From contig CM043950.1 of the NCBI GenBank assembly GCA_014529385.2, positions 76,956,435 to 77,020,434 of the forward strand: a DNA stretch of 64,000 nt. Reading direction: 5' to 3'. This DNA is from Adiantum capillus-veneris (Eukaryota > Streptophyta > Polypodiopsida > Polypodiales > Pteridaceae). The notes beneath the pieces are model-generated. The model saw only the letters and a list, made by a program, of their open reading frames with translations, was not told where the DNA came from and made no database searches. The position numbers and the translations under genes were made by a program. This document shows, piece after piece, positions 24,870 to 36,459 of the stretch; within the stretch, counting starts at the first letter, position 1; every line of letters begins with the position of its first letter.

Positions 24870-25389
24870 ATGAGTGGTTCACATATATTTTATGGTTTGT
24901 TTTGGTGAGTTCATTTCAAGTATTTGATTCCATAAACTTATATGAGGGATTGAATCATGAAGAGGTTTTGATCATTTATGATAGATGTGTAAGGGTAGAG
25001 AGTCTGTACAACCTGAGTGCTTGGAAAAGATTGTTTATACATATGGAAGATACTATTGTGATTGGATGCATGTGTTATGTTTCTCATAGCAACGTTGTTA
25101 CAAGACTAGGATCACCTACATTGCTAAGCTTCAAACAAAAGGGTCGATGATCTAGGGCTTTGCTAGATCAAGGGTGTTGCCTAGGTTTTCTTTTTTGTTA
25201 GGCTCATCTACACTGTTAGTGCGTCGGGGGTTGAATGACCTACACGGCTAACACAACAAAGATCTAGCCTTGGCTTTTCCTAAACTAGGCATCAAAGAGG
25301 CATGGTGCCTAATTCATGGTTGCTTGTTATATTTAGATGGAGAATTTAAAGATTCTCTTTTGTCTCTGTGCACTCTATTTCACCCTCCA

Positions 25390-25430
<41 letters not shown>
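24870..25430 (+). other. CopA internal stretch without recognisable coding
   Basis: Between the LTR fragment and copia integrase lie 560 bp with scattered short ORFs and a (TC)n tract at 25390-25427. Gag and protease should be here but nothing matches them. I see no other gene. Confidence 0.5.
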
Positions 25431-26300
25431 TCTTTCAATGCAGTGTATACTTATATTCACCCTCCACCTTATTGTTTTTCAAAACTCCTTGATCTTCAAC
25501 ATCGTGATCTTGTTCATGGCATGGATCTTAAAGCCCATCCCCATATGGGAATTTGTGCATTTTGTGCTCTTGGCAAACACAATCGTAAACCCTTTCCTCT
25601 TTCAAATACAACTCATTCTCATGACATATTGGATCTTGTTCATACTGATATATGTGGATCTCTACCTTATTCGAGATCACAATATCGCTACTTCATTACT
25701 TTCATTGATGATTTCTCAAGGTATACGACTGTATTTCTACCTAGACAAAAATCTGAAGCCTTATCTGTTTTCAAACAATTCCACAAGGCTGCGGAACATC
25801 AAACTGGTCGTCGCCTTAAGAAGCTTCGTAGTGACAATGGAGGCGAATATGTTTCTTGAGAGTTTGTGAGTTACTGTGCTGACAGTGGAATTCATCATGA
25901 ACACACTATTCCATATTCGCCTCAATAGAACGGTGTTGCTGAACGAAAGAATCGCACTATTCTCAATGCTGTAAGATGTATGCTGATTCATTCTGGCTTA
26001 TCTCGTGTTTTCTGGGCTGAAGCTACTTTGACAACAATATTTATTCAGAATCATCTTCCTACTACTGCACCCTTTGGTAAGATACCCATCACATCATGGA
26101 CATGCGACATTCCTTCTGTATCTCATTTTCGAACCTTTGGATGTATTTCTTATATTCATGTTCCCAAAGAAACACGAACAAATCTTGATGCTCGTGGTAT
26201 TAAAGTTATTTTTATTAGATATTCTTACACTTCCAAAGGCTACAAATTCTATGACCCTTCCTCCAAGAAAGTAATTGTGAATCGTGATGCTACTTTTAAC
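25430..26300 (+). pseudogene. CopA integrase remnant
   Basis: The frame gives an HHCC-like finger (QHRDLVHG...ICAFCALGK) and the core DLVHTDICGSLPYSRSQ with the first catalytic Asp. FITFIDDFSRYT follows, then LKKLRSDNGGEYVS with the second Asp, and a stop at 25857-25859. The frame resumes with HHEHTIPYSPQ, a TAG at 25926-25928, and NGVAERKNRT with the catalytic Glu. The C-terminal part with GCISYIHVPKETR follows. Motifs and order are typical of copia integrase. Two stops disable it. Confidence 0.85.
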
Positions 26301-26724
26301 GAACACCTTATGGGAGGCTCGTGGTCCATGGATGATTCTGATGATACTAAATCATTGCTTCAGGCTTTTCCATTTCTTTCAGAAGATGAAACTCTTCCTA
26401 TAGAGAAACTTTCCTCTTCACAACCATCCATTCCAAATGTTGCCAATGATGATACTGATATTTTTGTTGATCTGCCTATTGATTTTGAACATGGCTCATG
26501 TCATGTTTATGATGACGATATTGTTGATAATGCTTTTTCTACTTCTGAAGATCCCGTTACTTATGATGAAGCTATGTTTTCACCACAAAAGGATCAATGG
26601 CAAGAGGCTATGGAAGCAGAGTACGATTCTCTTATCTCTAAAGGTACATGGATACTAACTGAATTACCTCCTGGTCGTACAACTATTAAATGTAAGTGGG
26701 TGTATAAGACAAAAGTAAAAGCAG
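26301..26724 (+). pseudogene. CopA reverse transcriptase, N-terminal part
   Basis: This stretch reads to PQKDQWQEAMEAEYDSL, GTWILTELPPGRTTIKCKWV and YKTKVKA, the classic start of copia reverse transcriptase. It is then interrupted by a solo LTR after GCAG. The rest continues at 28265 in the frame expected after removal of the 1544 bp. Confidence 0.88.
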
Positions 26725-28016
26725 TGATGGGGGCTTTTCACAAGCCAAGCTCCCATACCCCTCTTCTCTCGTCCCCACCGCATGAAAACCCCCTGTGAGG
26801 GAGGGAGTGATAAAAGGCATTGGAAAAAGTAAGAGAAAATAAAGTATGATTATGTAAATATATGAGAAAGGTAAAATAGTCCACCTCATGCCTGCGGGGC
26901 AGCCCATCCCCACATTGCCTCCTTTTTCTTCACTGTTATCCCGCATTGTGTCCTTTTTTCTCTCCTCCACTCAAAAGGTCAACCCCTCTCTCTTCCCCTT
27001 GTCCTTTCTCCTTTGTCTCTCCCCTCAAGCTACCCCACCTCTCACCAATAATGCAGCCTAACTCACATGCAACTTACCCTATCTTCCAAAATAGTATACC
27101 CCACCCCCTCTTTCTCTCTCCTATCATATCCCATGACCCAAATACTCCCCTCTCTCTCTAAAGGGCGCCATGTCTCTTGTCTTGTAGCTAAATAACCTCC
27201 CCCACACTCACACACACTCAGTTTCACTAAAAAAAGTTCCCGCAGACCCATCCCCACCCGGTGGTTACCTGATTTTTCTTGTGTTCACACACATCTGCAC
27301 ACAGATTCACCTCTGAACACACTCCCCTCTCTCCCCTCTTGTAATGACTTTATTCTCCATGTCACCTCTCACTTTTTTTCATCCACCCATCTCTCTCTCT
27401 TAGTCTCTCTCTCATGAGACTGTTGTTCTGGCACATATACACACAGCGAGACAAGTGGGGCCCACAGTCACATGGCCTATGTAGATAATGATTTGTTCAT
27501 TTCTAAATTCTAGAATTTCTCCCCCCTCCTCCCCTATATAAAGAGGGGTCACCATCACACTAAATACACACACAACATCAACAAAGAACACACTATGCAC
27601 TGTGTGTGCCTAGTGCACACACACACACCCACACCATCACCATCACCGCAATTACCATGCTTGTGTTGAGCATGACCTCTACACCCTTGGCTATGGAAGA
27701 TGAAGGGAAACTAAATGACGGATGATGGCCATAACCCTCGTGCGAGTCTTCGCCATCAACTCCCACCTATCCACCATGTGCTCTACCACTGTCTCCCTTT
27801 TCATTCCCCTACCCTATGCTCCCCATTTCATCGCCTTATTCTCTAAATAAAGCTTGAGGTTTTGTGAATATGTTTTCTTGCAATGTTTTGCCCATGTGAG
27901 GTGTGCAGAATCGCCGCCTAATCTTGTGTTTGGAGTGAGCTTGTGTATGTGTGAAGGGTGTGCGGATTCGCCATCCTTTTGTGATGCCTAAGTACTAAGC
28001 CGCTATACCCCCTCCC

Positions 28017-28055
<39 letters not shown>

Positions 28056-28264
28056 TGATCTCATTCCCTTCTTCTTCATCATTACTCCCAAGCATCCATC
28101 TCTCTTGGATGAAAACTTTGTTATGGTGGTGTGTTGTTTGCGTCCTAGCCGCTGAAGCTAGGTGGTGCCCCTATTTGCTTTACCATGACAGGCTCGAGGC
28201 GCTCCATTCGGTCCCCGGTGTTTTAGAGGCCGTCGGGGGTTCGGGGTTCACTTTGCTCCCGTCA
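26725..28264 (+). mobile_element. Solo LTR (1540 bp) in CopA reverse transcriptase
   Basis: It starts TGATGGGGGC, ends CTCCCGTCA and is flanked by GCAG on both sides (26721-26724, 28265-28268; AGCAG if the shared A is counted). It shows no coding region or internal LTR pair. It has a TATA box (CTATATAAAGAGG, 27534-27546) and a (CT)n tract at 28017-28052. The hairpin-like CCTAG-n9-CTAGG followed by TGGTGCCCC (28144-28171) matches the arrangement in the GypI LTR. A gypsy-type solo LTR left by LTR-LTR recombination is the best reading. Orientation is inferred from the TATA box and the GypI comparison. Confidence 0.8.
27534..27546 (+). promoter_or_regulatory. TATA box of the solo LTR
   Basis: CTATATAAAGAGG lies in a GC/CT-rich context about 730 bp before the LTR end, a plausible start of transcription. 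Confidence 0.6.
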
Positions 28265-29674
28265 GCAGATGGATATTTTGACAAGTTCAAGGCATGTGTA
28301 GTTGCAAAAGGTTACTCCCAAGTAGCTGTTGTTGATTATCAAGAGACTTTTTCACCAGTTGTTCACATTACAAGTGTTCGAGTTCTATTGGCATTTGCTG
28401 TTCAATTTGATTTAGAAGCTCATCAAATGGATGTGCGAACTGCTTTTCTTAATGGTGACTTGAAAGAGGAAATTTATATGGAACAACCAGAAGGGTTTGT
28501 TATTCCAGGTAAAGAAGACCTTCTTGCTCAACTCCATAAGGCACTATATGGTCTCAAACAAGCTTCGCGAGCCTGGTATACAAAATTTGATCTTTTTCTC
28601 ACCTCTAAAGGATTCATCTCTTGCTCGTCGGACCCCAACTTATACATAAAACGCCAAGGTATCAGTTTTGTGATTCTTGCTCTTTATGTGGATGATACCA
28701 TCCTTGTTTCCAATGATTTGGGATTTCTTCAGCAAGTGAAAAAGTCATTGTCTTCTGCATTTGATATGGTGGATCTTGGATAGATTCACTCTTGTCTTGG
28801 CATTCAAACCCAACGGAACAGTACAAAAGGTATTTTATTCCTTCGACAATCAAAGTTTATTGTAGATACTATTCAAAAATTTGGTATGGAATTTGCACAT
28901 TCAGCCAACACACCTTGTCTTGCGAGCTCTACGAAGAACACTTCTGAAAATGGCGGTCAACTTGTCACAAATCAACCTTATGCTAACTTGATTGGATGTC
29001 TTCAATTTGTTGGCATGAACACTCGTCCTGATATTCTGTTCGCTGCCAATTATCTTGGACAACATCTTGCATGTCCTTCTCTTAAGCATTGGTCTGTTGC
29101 AAAGCGTGTATTGAAATATTTGAAAGGCACTACAGATTTTGGTTTAGTCTATCGACGACAACTCACATCGGATTCTATGCAATCTCTTTCTCTTTTGGGT
29201 TACACAGATGCAGACTGGGCAAGCTCACATTTATCTATGCGATCTACTAGTGAAAATTTCTTCTTTATAAATGGTTGTCTTGTTTCTTGGACCAGCAAGA
29301 AACAACGTTGTGTTGCAATTGCTATGACTGAGTCAGAATATGTTGCGGCATCACTTGCAGCTCGTGAGTTGATTTGGATTCGACAAATGCTGGTTGATAT
29401 TGGTCACTCTCCTCTTTCTAGCACACCCTTGCGGTGTGACAACCAAAGTGCTATTAGTCTTGCAAAAGACTATGTTCAACATAATAAGTCAAAGCACATT
29501 GCTGTCCATTATCATTATGTCAAGTATGAAGTACGCAAAGGAACCATTATGGTTGAGCACTGTCCAAGTGACCAGATGATTGCATACATTTTGATCGAAG
29601 GCCTCAATGAGTCACGTTTCATCCTCTTGCACTCGAAGCTTGGAGTTGCTTCGGCCTCACTCTTTCTAGATTAG
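28265..29674 (+). pseudogene. CopA reverse transcriptase and RNase H, C-terminal part
   Basis: It continues DGYFDKFKACVVAKGYSQ and includes QMDVRTAFLNGDLKEEIYM, LYGLKQASRAWY and the intact catalytic box LYVDDTILV (about 28682). A TAG stop follows at 28781-28783. The same frame then continues to 29674 through NTRPDILFAANYL and RNase H motifs (GYTDADWASS, TESEYVAAS, CDNQSAISLAKD, HYHYVKYEV). The single stop separates the thumb from the rest. Upstream residues of the nominal ORF from 28055 belong to the solo LTR. Confidence 0.9.
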
Positions 29675-29923
29675 CTTCTTTGCTATTGTAATAGCCTTGT
29701 ACATATGACATTGTAATCTTTTGGGTACCATGCACTATGCACACTCCACATTTTCACATTGTGATATCTAAGTCACTTGAATATTTGTACATAGATGCAC
29801 AATTCACTTTCACATCATCACCGCTGGTTTATATTTTCACATTGTATAGGGGCTTGGGTTTTTCCCTTGAACTCCCCTAAGGGTTTTTTCATCCAAAGCT
29901 AGAGACCTTTGTTTGAGTGGGGG
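29675..29923 (+). promoter_or_regulatory. CopA 3' untranslated region and polypurine tract
   Basis: This is non-coding sequence ending TTTGAGTGGGGG at 29912-29923, directly before the 3' LTR. The purine run is the expected plus-strand primer. Confidence 0.75.
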
Positions 29924-30066
29924 TGTTGGAGCTATATATGGGTCACTCTACTGAACTTGGTCTCACCTATATATTTGTATCTTGTCCTCAATATGAATCA
30001 GTCTTTGGGAGCATATATGGTGTGTCTCTTGTCTCGTCTCTCTCTCTTTCTCTCTACATCTCAACA
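29924..30066 (+). repeat. CopA 3' LTR
   Basis: A 143-bp copy of 21452-21594, starting TGTTGGAGC and ending CTCAACA, followed by the target duplication GTAGT. Confidence 0.92.
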
Positions 30067-30071
30067 GTAGT

Positions 30072-30745
30072 AACAAAAAAATTGCAGCGGTTTGAAGGTC
30101 GAGAAGTTTCAAAATTTTGCTAAATTTATGAGCAATCCATGGAGGATAATGGGATTCATGATCATGAAGTAGTTGAGGTTTTCACTTGATTGTTGCGCCA
30201 GAGCTTAGGGCTTGAATTGGGGAGATACAAGCTGCACAAGAACCAAACTGGCAAAATTTTAAAAAGGCATTACAAGAGGAGTATTTCCTTGAAGATTCTC
30301 AAAGGGTATCTAGGCAAAGTCTTATAAAGTGGATCCAGCAAAAAAAAAAGGATTTATTTGCAGAGCTTCTACGATAATTTGAAAAGAAATTTGAGCAGTT
30401 ATCTATAAGAGAGAAGCAGTCATTGAAACCAGAACGGGTAGAGTTATTTCTCCAAGCTGCTGACCCATGGCTTCAAAAGAGCTTGAAGCAGCTACTTGAG
30501 GATTCAACATGTGAATTGGGCTTAACATCTGATTGAAAACTGGTTTTTGAAGCAGTCAACATGATTGTAAAGCAGCAGATGAGGGTGGATAAGCTGATTG
30601 TGGCATGGAGACAACGGATGAATAAATCAAGAAAAAGTCAACCTCTAGGAAACAAAGATTAAAGGAGCCTGTTCTTGACGAGCTAATCAAAGGTATACAA
30701 CAATTAAATCTAAATTTAAAAGAAATTAAGCTTGAAGGGGCAGGT
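30072..30745 (+). pseudogene. GypC gag, capsid-like part
   Basis: Once stops and frame changes are allowed for, the plus strand encodes a helical, charged segment. It includes QEEYFLEDSQRVSRQSLIKW, EQLSIREKQSLKPERVELFL, AADPWLQKSLKQLLED and VNMIVKQQMRVDKLIVAWRQ. This continues gag from 21446 and leads to the block after CopB. It is a gag capsid remnant by position and character, not by a diagnostic motif. Confidence 0.6.
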
Positions 30746-30750
30746 AGCAA

Positions 30751-30973
30751 TGATACCATATACATGTGGTAGTGATGTGTGTGAACACACTAGGATCGCC
30801 AGGGCATTTTTTCCCTCTTTAGGAGGTTTTTTTCCCCGTGCATTGTATATACGTCCATCACTCTAGGGCTATCTATATTTCCATTGCACACTAAGTAACA
30901 CACTCTCAATTGTGTGCTTGTAGCTTCCTTCGTCTTCTCCAAGCTATGTGCATTTCTCTGCAACCCTAATTCC
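30751..30973 (+). repeat. CopB 5' LTR
   Basis: It is similar over its length to 46806-47031. TGTATATACGTCC near 30845 is TATA-like. The inner end is blurred: TGTGGTGCAGCATTTACC follows instead of a clear tRNA-Met primer site, which may be a decayed one. Confidence 0.85.
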
Positions 30974-30991
30974 TGTGGTGCAGCATTTACC

Positions 30992-31991
30992 ATGGCTGAC
31001 AACAACAACACGGATGTGTTCAAGGTGTTTGCTGCTGAGGACCGGTTGGATGGGGATAATTACCCTATGTGGGCTTATATGATGCAACATGTTCTTGTGT
31101 CAAAGGGCGTATGGAATATTGTGCAGGGCATTGATGAACGTCCTGGTTCTGAGGATGTAGGCGATGTTGAGGATGTTGCAGGTCTTGCTGCAAGGATTGC
31201 TGCTGTTAGAGTTATTTTGCCTATGGTAGAACAAGCTCGTTGGGATGTTAAGGATGCACAGGCTCATGCATTGATTGCGTTGTCTCTGAAGCGCACCATT
31301 GTTTCTCACATCCGTTCAGCATAATCTGCAAAACAGGCTTGGGATATTTTGGCTGGTCTTTATGCAAGTCGCAATGAGGCTAAAATTTCTTTGCTGCGTA
31401 AAGAGCTGGAGTCAAAGATTATGCATGAGGAAGATGATATGGACACTTTCCTTGCTAGTGTCAAGGATATCAATGAGCAGCTTATTTCTACAGGTGAAGT
31501 CATTTCACACAGCTCCCTTGTGCAGACTGTTCTTGATGCATTACCAGATTCTTACCAGACCTTTTGCTAGTACTTGAAGACTTATGACCCAAGGAAATCC
31601 AAAAGTTGTCAAGTTTGATGCATTATGCAAATTGTTGTTACAAGAACCACTTTTAAAAAAAAACAGGACTAGACAGCGTGCAGTTGAACAGGCTTTTATT
31701 GCTTCTCAAAGAAAGGGTGGTAATAGTAATGCAGCAACTTCTTATGGTTCTGCTGCGAGTGGCAAAACTTCTGTTCCCAATGCTTCTGCTGGCAGCACTT
31801 TGTCTGGCAATTCTGGTGACAAGGGCAAAAAGAAGATGCGTTTCCATTATTGTAAAGCTAATGATCACTTAATCAAGTCGTGTCCTAAGTTGAAGGCCAA
31901 AGAGGCTAAGAAGAAAGAGGGTGGCTCCACTGCAAATGTTGGTTCCACTACAAATGCAACCATTGTTGAGTCTTCTGTGAAAGGAGAATGA
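30992..31991 (+). pseudogene. CopB gag
   Basis: The ATG at 30992 begins MADNNNTDVFKVFAAEDRL and continues DGDNYPMWAYMMQHVL, the usual start of copia gag. Stops occur at 31322-31324 (TAA) and 31568-31570 (TAG) in the same frame, with a frame change afterwards. The zinc knuckle near 31840 reads FHYCKANDHLIKSC, so its first Cys is replaced by Phe. The position just after the LTR and the AKQAWDILAGLYASRNEAKI block are typical of the family. Confidence 0.88.
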
Positions 31992-31992
31992 G

Positions 31993-33600
31993 ATGCTAAT
32001 GTTGATGCAGAATGGGCTTTTAGCGCAGAGTGCACAAAGAATCCTGTTGTCCATGATGCATGCTTGTCAGTTGCTTGCAGATTCACATGTGTGGTATTTC
32101 GATAATGGTGCTACAAAGCACATTACCTCAAATTGTGAATTGTTTACCTCTCTCAAGTCTATCCCTCATGGGAATTCAGTCACTTGTGCCAACAATGCCT
32201 CTTATCCGGTTCAGGGAGTTGGAAAGATTATGCTTACTACTACAAATGGCAGTTGCTTCACACTTGTTGATGCACTTTATGTACCTGGGATCAAGAAGAA
32301 TCTCTTGTCTATATCCGCACTTGCTAGACTTGGACTTGTAGTCAAATTTGTGGATAACAGATGTACAGTTCATGATCTCAGTTTTGGTGATGAAATTGTT
32401 GCATCTGGCCTTTTGTGTTGTGGGCTGTATAATCTCACTTTGTATGACAAGTGTGGACAAAATTTTGCAAATGTTGTTGTAGATTCAAGAGCTATTTCAG
32501 ATGCAAAACTTTGGCATGCACGTTTTGGTCATCTGAATTTTGCCAATTTGATGCGTTTGTAGAAATCTAATATGGTTGCTTCTTTGCCGCCTCTTGAAGC
32601 ACCTGTCAAACATGTTTGTGAAGGCGGTATTTTGGGTAAAATGCAGCATTCTAAGTTTCCAAAGGATGGTTCACTTAGGGCCACATGCAGGTTGCAGCTT
32701 GGGCATAGTGATGTTTGTGGGCCCATACAAACTCTGTCCTTGGGCAATTACCTTTACTTCATGACTTTCATTGATGATTACTCCAGGCATGCATGGGTAT
32801 TTCCGCTTAAAGAGAAGTCCGAAGTTTTTATGTGCTTCAAATAATTTCTAGCTATGGTTGAAAATGTCTCGAAATGTACTATGGACACCCTCCATTCCGA
32901 TCGAGGAGGGGAGTATATGTCTCATGAATTTAATACATTTCTTGCTAGTCTCGTGAGATAAAACACCAATGTACAACTCCTTATACACCTCAGCAAAACG
33001 GTGTTACTGAGAGGAAAAACAGGTCACTGACGGAAATGGCATGATGTATGGGCAAAAGTCAAGCTTTACCGCATTCTTTTTTGCTTGAGGCCATCATGTG
33101 TGCCACTTATGTACTAAACAGGTGTCCTACAAAAGCTTTGCAGTCTATTACTCCATATGAAGCATGGCATGATAGAAAGCCTTCGATTGAGCACATGCGT
33201 GTTTTTGGCTATTTGGCATATGCTTTGGTGCCACAAACACAACGCAAAAAATTGGATGATAAGGCTGTCAAATGTACTTTTGTTGGTTATAGTGCTGAAA
33301 GCAAAGGTTACAGGTTGTATCATCCGCAAACAAAACGTATTCTGGTTTCACGGGATGTAGTGTTTGTGGAAGATTCTGTTCAGCCCTTGCTGTCATGTAT
33401 TAGAGATAGTAATGTAAGCTCACATGACATTTATGACACTTTGTTGCCTCTTTTCAGTGGTGGAAATAAGAATGTAAGTTCTAATGAGGCAAATGTACAG
33501 CCTATGGGGGTTTTTGAAAATGTTACATATCAGCCTATTACTGATGCAGATGTACATCATGTACTTGATGAGGAAAGGGCTGAAAAATGAGCAGGCTAGA
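31993..33600 (+). pseudogene. CopB protease and integrase
   Basis: The protease loop reads WYFDNGATKHIT (about 32095), with Asn where copia usually has Ser. The frame continues to the integrase finger (LWHARFGHLNFANLM) and stops at 32560. Later blocks are LQLGHSDVCGPIQTLSLG with the first catalytic Asp, FIDDYSRHAWVFPL, LHSDRGGEYMS with the second Asp, and from 33048 a 180-residue frame with ATYVLNRCPTKAL and VFGYLAYALVP. At least four stops or frame changes lie between them. Confidence 0.85.
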
Positions 33601-34061
33601 GGTATGCCAAAATGGTTGGTGCACACTTTGCGTGAAGGTAAATTGGATGCATCTTTGTCTAGTCGTACGCGTTCAGGCTCTTGACATGCATCTTATGCAT
33701 CAAATTGTTATGCTTTGGTTGTGTCTAGCTTACATGATGTTGAGAAGCCTCTATCTTTTGATGAAGCACAAAATTCACAAAATTGGATGGTTGACATGCA
33801 ATCAGAATATGATGCACTTATAGAAAATGACCATTGGTACGAAGTGGGTTTACAAGTTGAAACGCAAACCGGATGGTGAGATTAATCGCCATAAGGCAAA
33901 ACGACATAGATTATGAAGAGACTTTTTCTCCCACTTGTCGTATGACTACTGTGCATTTTCTATGTGCATTGTCATCTCATTTTGGTTGGGATTTACATCA
34001 ATTAGACATTGTTACTGCTTTCTTGAATGGTGACCTATTTGAAGAAGTTTATGTAACGCAG
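33601..34061 (+). pseudogene. CopB reverse transcriptase, N-terminal part
   Basis: Broken frames give NWMVDMQSEYDALIENDHWY, YEETFSPTCRMTTV and LHQLDIVTAFLNGDLFEEVY, the copia palm region. GypI is inserted after GCAG at 34058-34061. The reading resumes at 45576 with GFVVEGQEDKVC. Confidence 0.85.
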
Positions 34062-35788
34062 TGATAGCCGTTTTTCGGCTCTCCGTAATTGCCATAGTGA
34101 GTTAACCCACCCTACCAAAATCATCCAAACATTGTGGCTATCCCTACCATTTCACTGTATATAGGTGTGTGTGAGTTAGGCGACTTTTCCCATATCTTCT
34201 TAAAACCCCTTAATTAGCTAGTCACTGGGCTAGTTGAGCCCAAAAAAATAAAATAAAAAAAATATAAGTATATTATGGCCCATTTGTGTGTAAATATTTC
34301 ATTGTATATAGGGCCTAAATAAAAGGATTTTTCATAATTATTTTGGTATTTATTTAAATATTTCTACCTATGGTGTGTTATTTATGCTATGTACATTGAC
34401 TCAACATTACCATATTTTTTCTTACCATTTTGCGTACTCTTTATTCCATATAAAAATAATTTCATGCAAGCTTCTCTTATTTTCTGTGTAACTCCATCCC
34501 AACAAAAATCCAAAAAAACTAGTTTATTTATTTGTATATTTTTTCACTATTGTCATTTTTCCCTTCCTACATCTATTCTCTATTACTCTCATAAATTAGA
34601 CCACCAAAAATATTCATCTTTTTATGGTAGAATTATAATGACATAGATTTATTTTGAACCCTTTATATTTTTTCCACCTATATTATTTATATTTGACATG
34701 TACATATTTTTTTAGACCCCTCAATATTTGATTTTCTTAGTTGTGCTATTCACTTATATCATGATCTCAATAATATATTGAATTATAGACCTACCAAATA
34801 AGGTCAAGGGTATGTGGCATGCATGCATGCACTATGGGGGGCTCACTCTTGGAGGTATTCAAAAGAATCATCCAAAGAAGGACCTCACAAGGACTTTGTG
34901 CAGTGGAAAAAACAGTCGGTTTTGCTGAATTTTTAAAGATCACATGCTCCCCGAATTTGAAAAGGTGATACAAACAAAAGTTGTAGCTCGTGAGCTGAAC
35001 TTTTACCTCAACTTTTTTCATATTTTTTTGAGCTACGAGCTATGAGCTATGATTTTATTGGTGGACCCTAGTTTGCCCATGCTATGCGCCACACTCCCTC
35101 TTCCACTTTATCATTTTTCTCTTTCACACACACTTCTCCACTCATCATCCCTACCTCTCTCACCACTCCTCTTTGCACCCTACTCACCTTCTTGTCAACC
35201 TTGAAGAATAAGAGAAACCATGGTGAACTCATGTCTCCTACACACACTTCCATTCCAAAATTGACCACCTAGTCTCATTTTTCCTCATCCATATTACCCA
35301 TATCTATTAAAAAAGCCACAAAATTCAGCCCGTTCTCTTGAAAGACAGCATCATGGTGATTGATTACTCATGTTCACTTACCTTGGCTTCCAAGAAAGGT
35401 CAAGAGTGGAGAAAAAACGTACCGTCAAAGCTAGTGGACCGTCAATAAGCGTCAAAATTGACCCTGCTCAAGACACTTGGAGCATCAACATTGTAAGAAA
35501 TCCATGTTTTCTTACCTATTAAGATTTTTTTCTTCCTTATTTGTATCCTACATGGATACTCCCATTGTAAATATCCAATTCTATTTGTAAATCAATAAAA
35601 ATATTAACTATACTAATTTACTAACTCTAACCTACTATGAAAAGTCCTATCACCTCTACTTCTCTCCTCTCTCTCTTATTCATCTATCCACACCAACTTC
35701 TTGATAATTCCAAGCAAAAGAAATTAGATAAGTGCTGAAAATCTAACCCAACCATGGTTAGAGGAGTAACCCTAGCCATCAAAATTGC

Positions 35789-35797
35789 TATAAAAGG
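35789..35797 (+). promoter_or_regulatory. GypI LTR TATA box
   Basis: TATAAAAGG, conserved at 44713-44721 in the other LTR. It stands about 590 bp before the LTR end. Confidence 0.6.
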
Positions 35798-36160
35798 AGG
35801 GTGTAGCTAGCACAAATGGGGGAGCCATAAGCAAGAGGACTATGCTATAGCTTGAGAATCCAAGCTCAACCTCTCTAGAAGGAGCTCTTGAGTGGAAGCT
35901 CATTGTCTTATGCATATGCATGTGTTGTATTAGGGGTGATTAGCAAGGGAAATCTATGCCATTGTAAGAGAGAGTGATCATTCAATTGAGAGTAGGAAAT
36001 CTATCATTTCTCCTACTAGTGTAAGTCCAACATTTGCTGAATCAAGGAGGGTGGATTTGGAGTAAGCTTGGATACTTTGTCTCTCTTCCAACATAAAGTA
36101 ATGGACATATATAATTGTGTTTGCTTGATCACTGTTGAACATTTCAAAGCACCCCGATCA

Positions 36161-36208
<48 letters not shown>

Positions 36209-36212
36209 GCGT

Positions 36213-36245
36213 CCTAGTTCGCATCCAAAACTAGGTGGTGCCCCC
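36213..36245 (+). promoter_or_regulatory. LTR hairpin plus primer-site-like motif
   Basis: CCTAG and CTAGG (36213-36217 and 36231-36235) can pair across a 13-base loop. TGGTGCCCCC follows directly, identical to the first ten bases of the true primer site at 36385. The same unit is at 45403-45436 and, with another loop, at 28144-28171 in the solo LTR. Confidence 0.5.
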
Positions 36246-36384
36246 AATTTGTGTAGGGTTAGGTTGCGGGTTTGTGTGTGTGTTTGTTGTCTTTTTCCAA
36301 TCCCAACCCAATTGAGAAACACGGGAGCCTAGAAAAGTGCTTAGAGGCCCCTCTTCTTGTTGCGCGCCCTGGACCGCCTCAAAT

Positions 36385-36403
36385 TGGTGCCCCCACGGAG
36401 GAG
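36385..36403 (+). promoter_or_regulatory. GypI primer-binding site
   Basis: TGGTGCCCCCACGGAGGAG begins three bases after the LTR end. It differs at one early base from the GypD/GypG site, so these elements probably use the same or a closely related tRNA primer. Confidence 0.8.
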
Positions 36404-36459
36404 CCAACTTGTGTATGTTTTTGCGTAGGATCAATCTTTAGAATAGTCAAGTAGTTTGC

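Larger units (their letters stand above)
21452..30066 (+). mobile_element. CopA: Ty1/copia element with internal insertions
   Basis: Two 143-bp LTRs (21452-21594 and 29924-30066) begin TGTT, end CAACA, and are flanked by the 5-bp duplication GTAGT (21447-21451 and 30067-30071). The first LTR is followed by a tRNA-Met primer site and the second is preceded by a polypurine tract. Inside are copia integrase, reverse transcriptase and RNase H in the copia order. Gag and protease are absent; a chimeric gypsy fragment and an unassigned stretch lie in their place. A 1540-bp solo LTR splits the reverse transcriptase. The element lies in GypC gag. Confidence 0.9.
34062..36381 (+). repeat. GypI 5' LTR
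   Basis: Matched to 43300-45571. It contains about 305 bp (around 35157-35463) absent from the other copy and lacks about 280 bp found there at 45027-45320. TATA box at 35789. A (CT)n tract at 36161-36207 is followed by CCTAG-n13-CTAGG and TGGTGCCCCC. Several AT-rich ORFs such as 34389-34646 recur in the 3' copy and are not genes. Confidence 0.92.

Noticed and set aside
24821-25150. 109-codon ORF in CopA
   Set aside because: It starts inside the LTR fragment and crosses its end. No family resemblance; probably chance.
26800-26812. Purine-rich GAGGGAGGGAG followed by TGATAAAAGG as a polypurine tract and LTR start inside the solo LTR
   Set aside because: The GCAG duplication flanks TGATGGGGGC at 26725 instead, and no matching second LTR was found.
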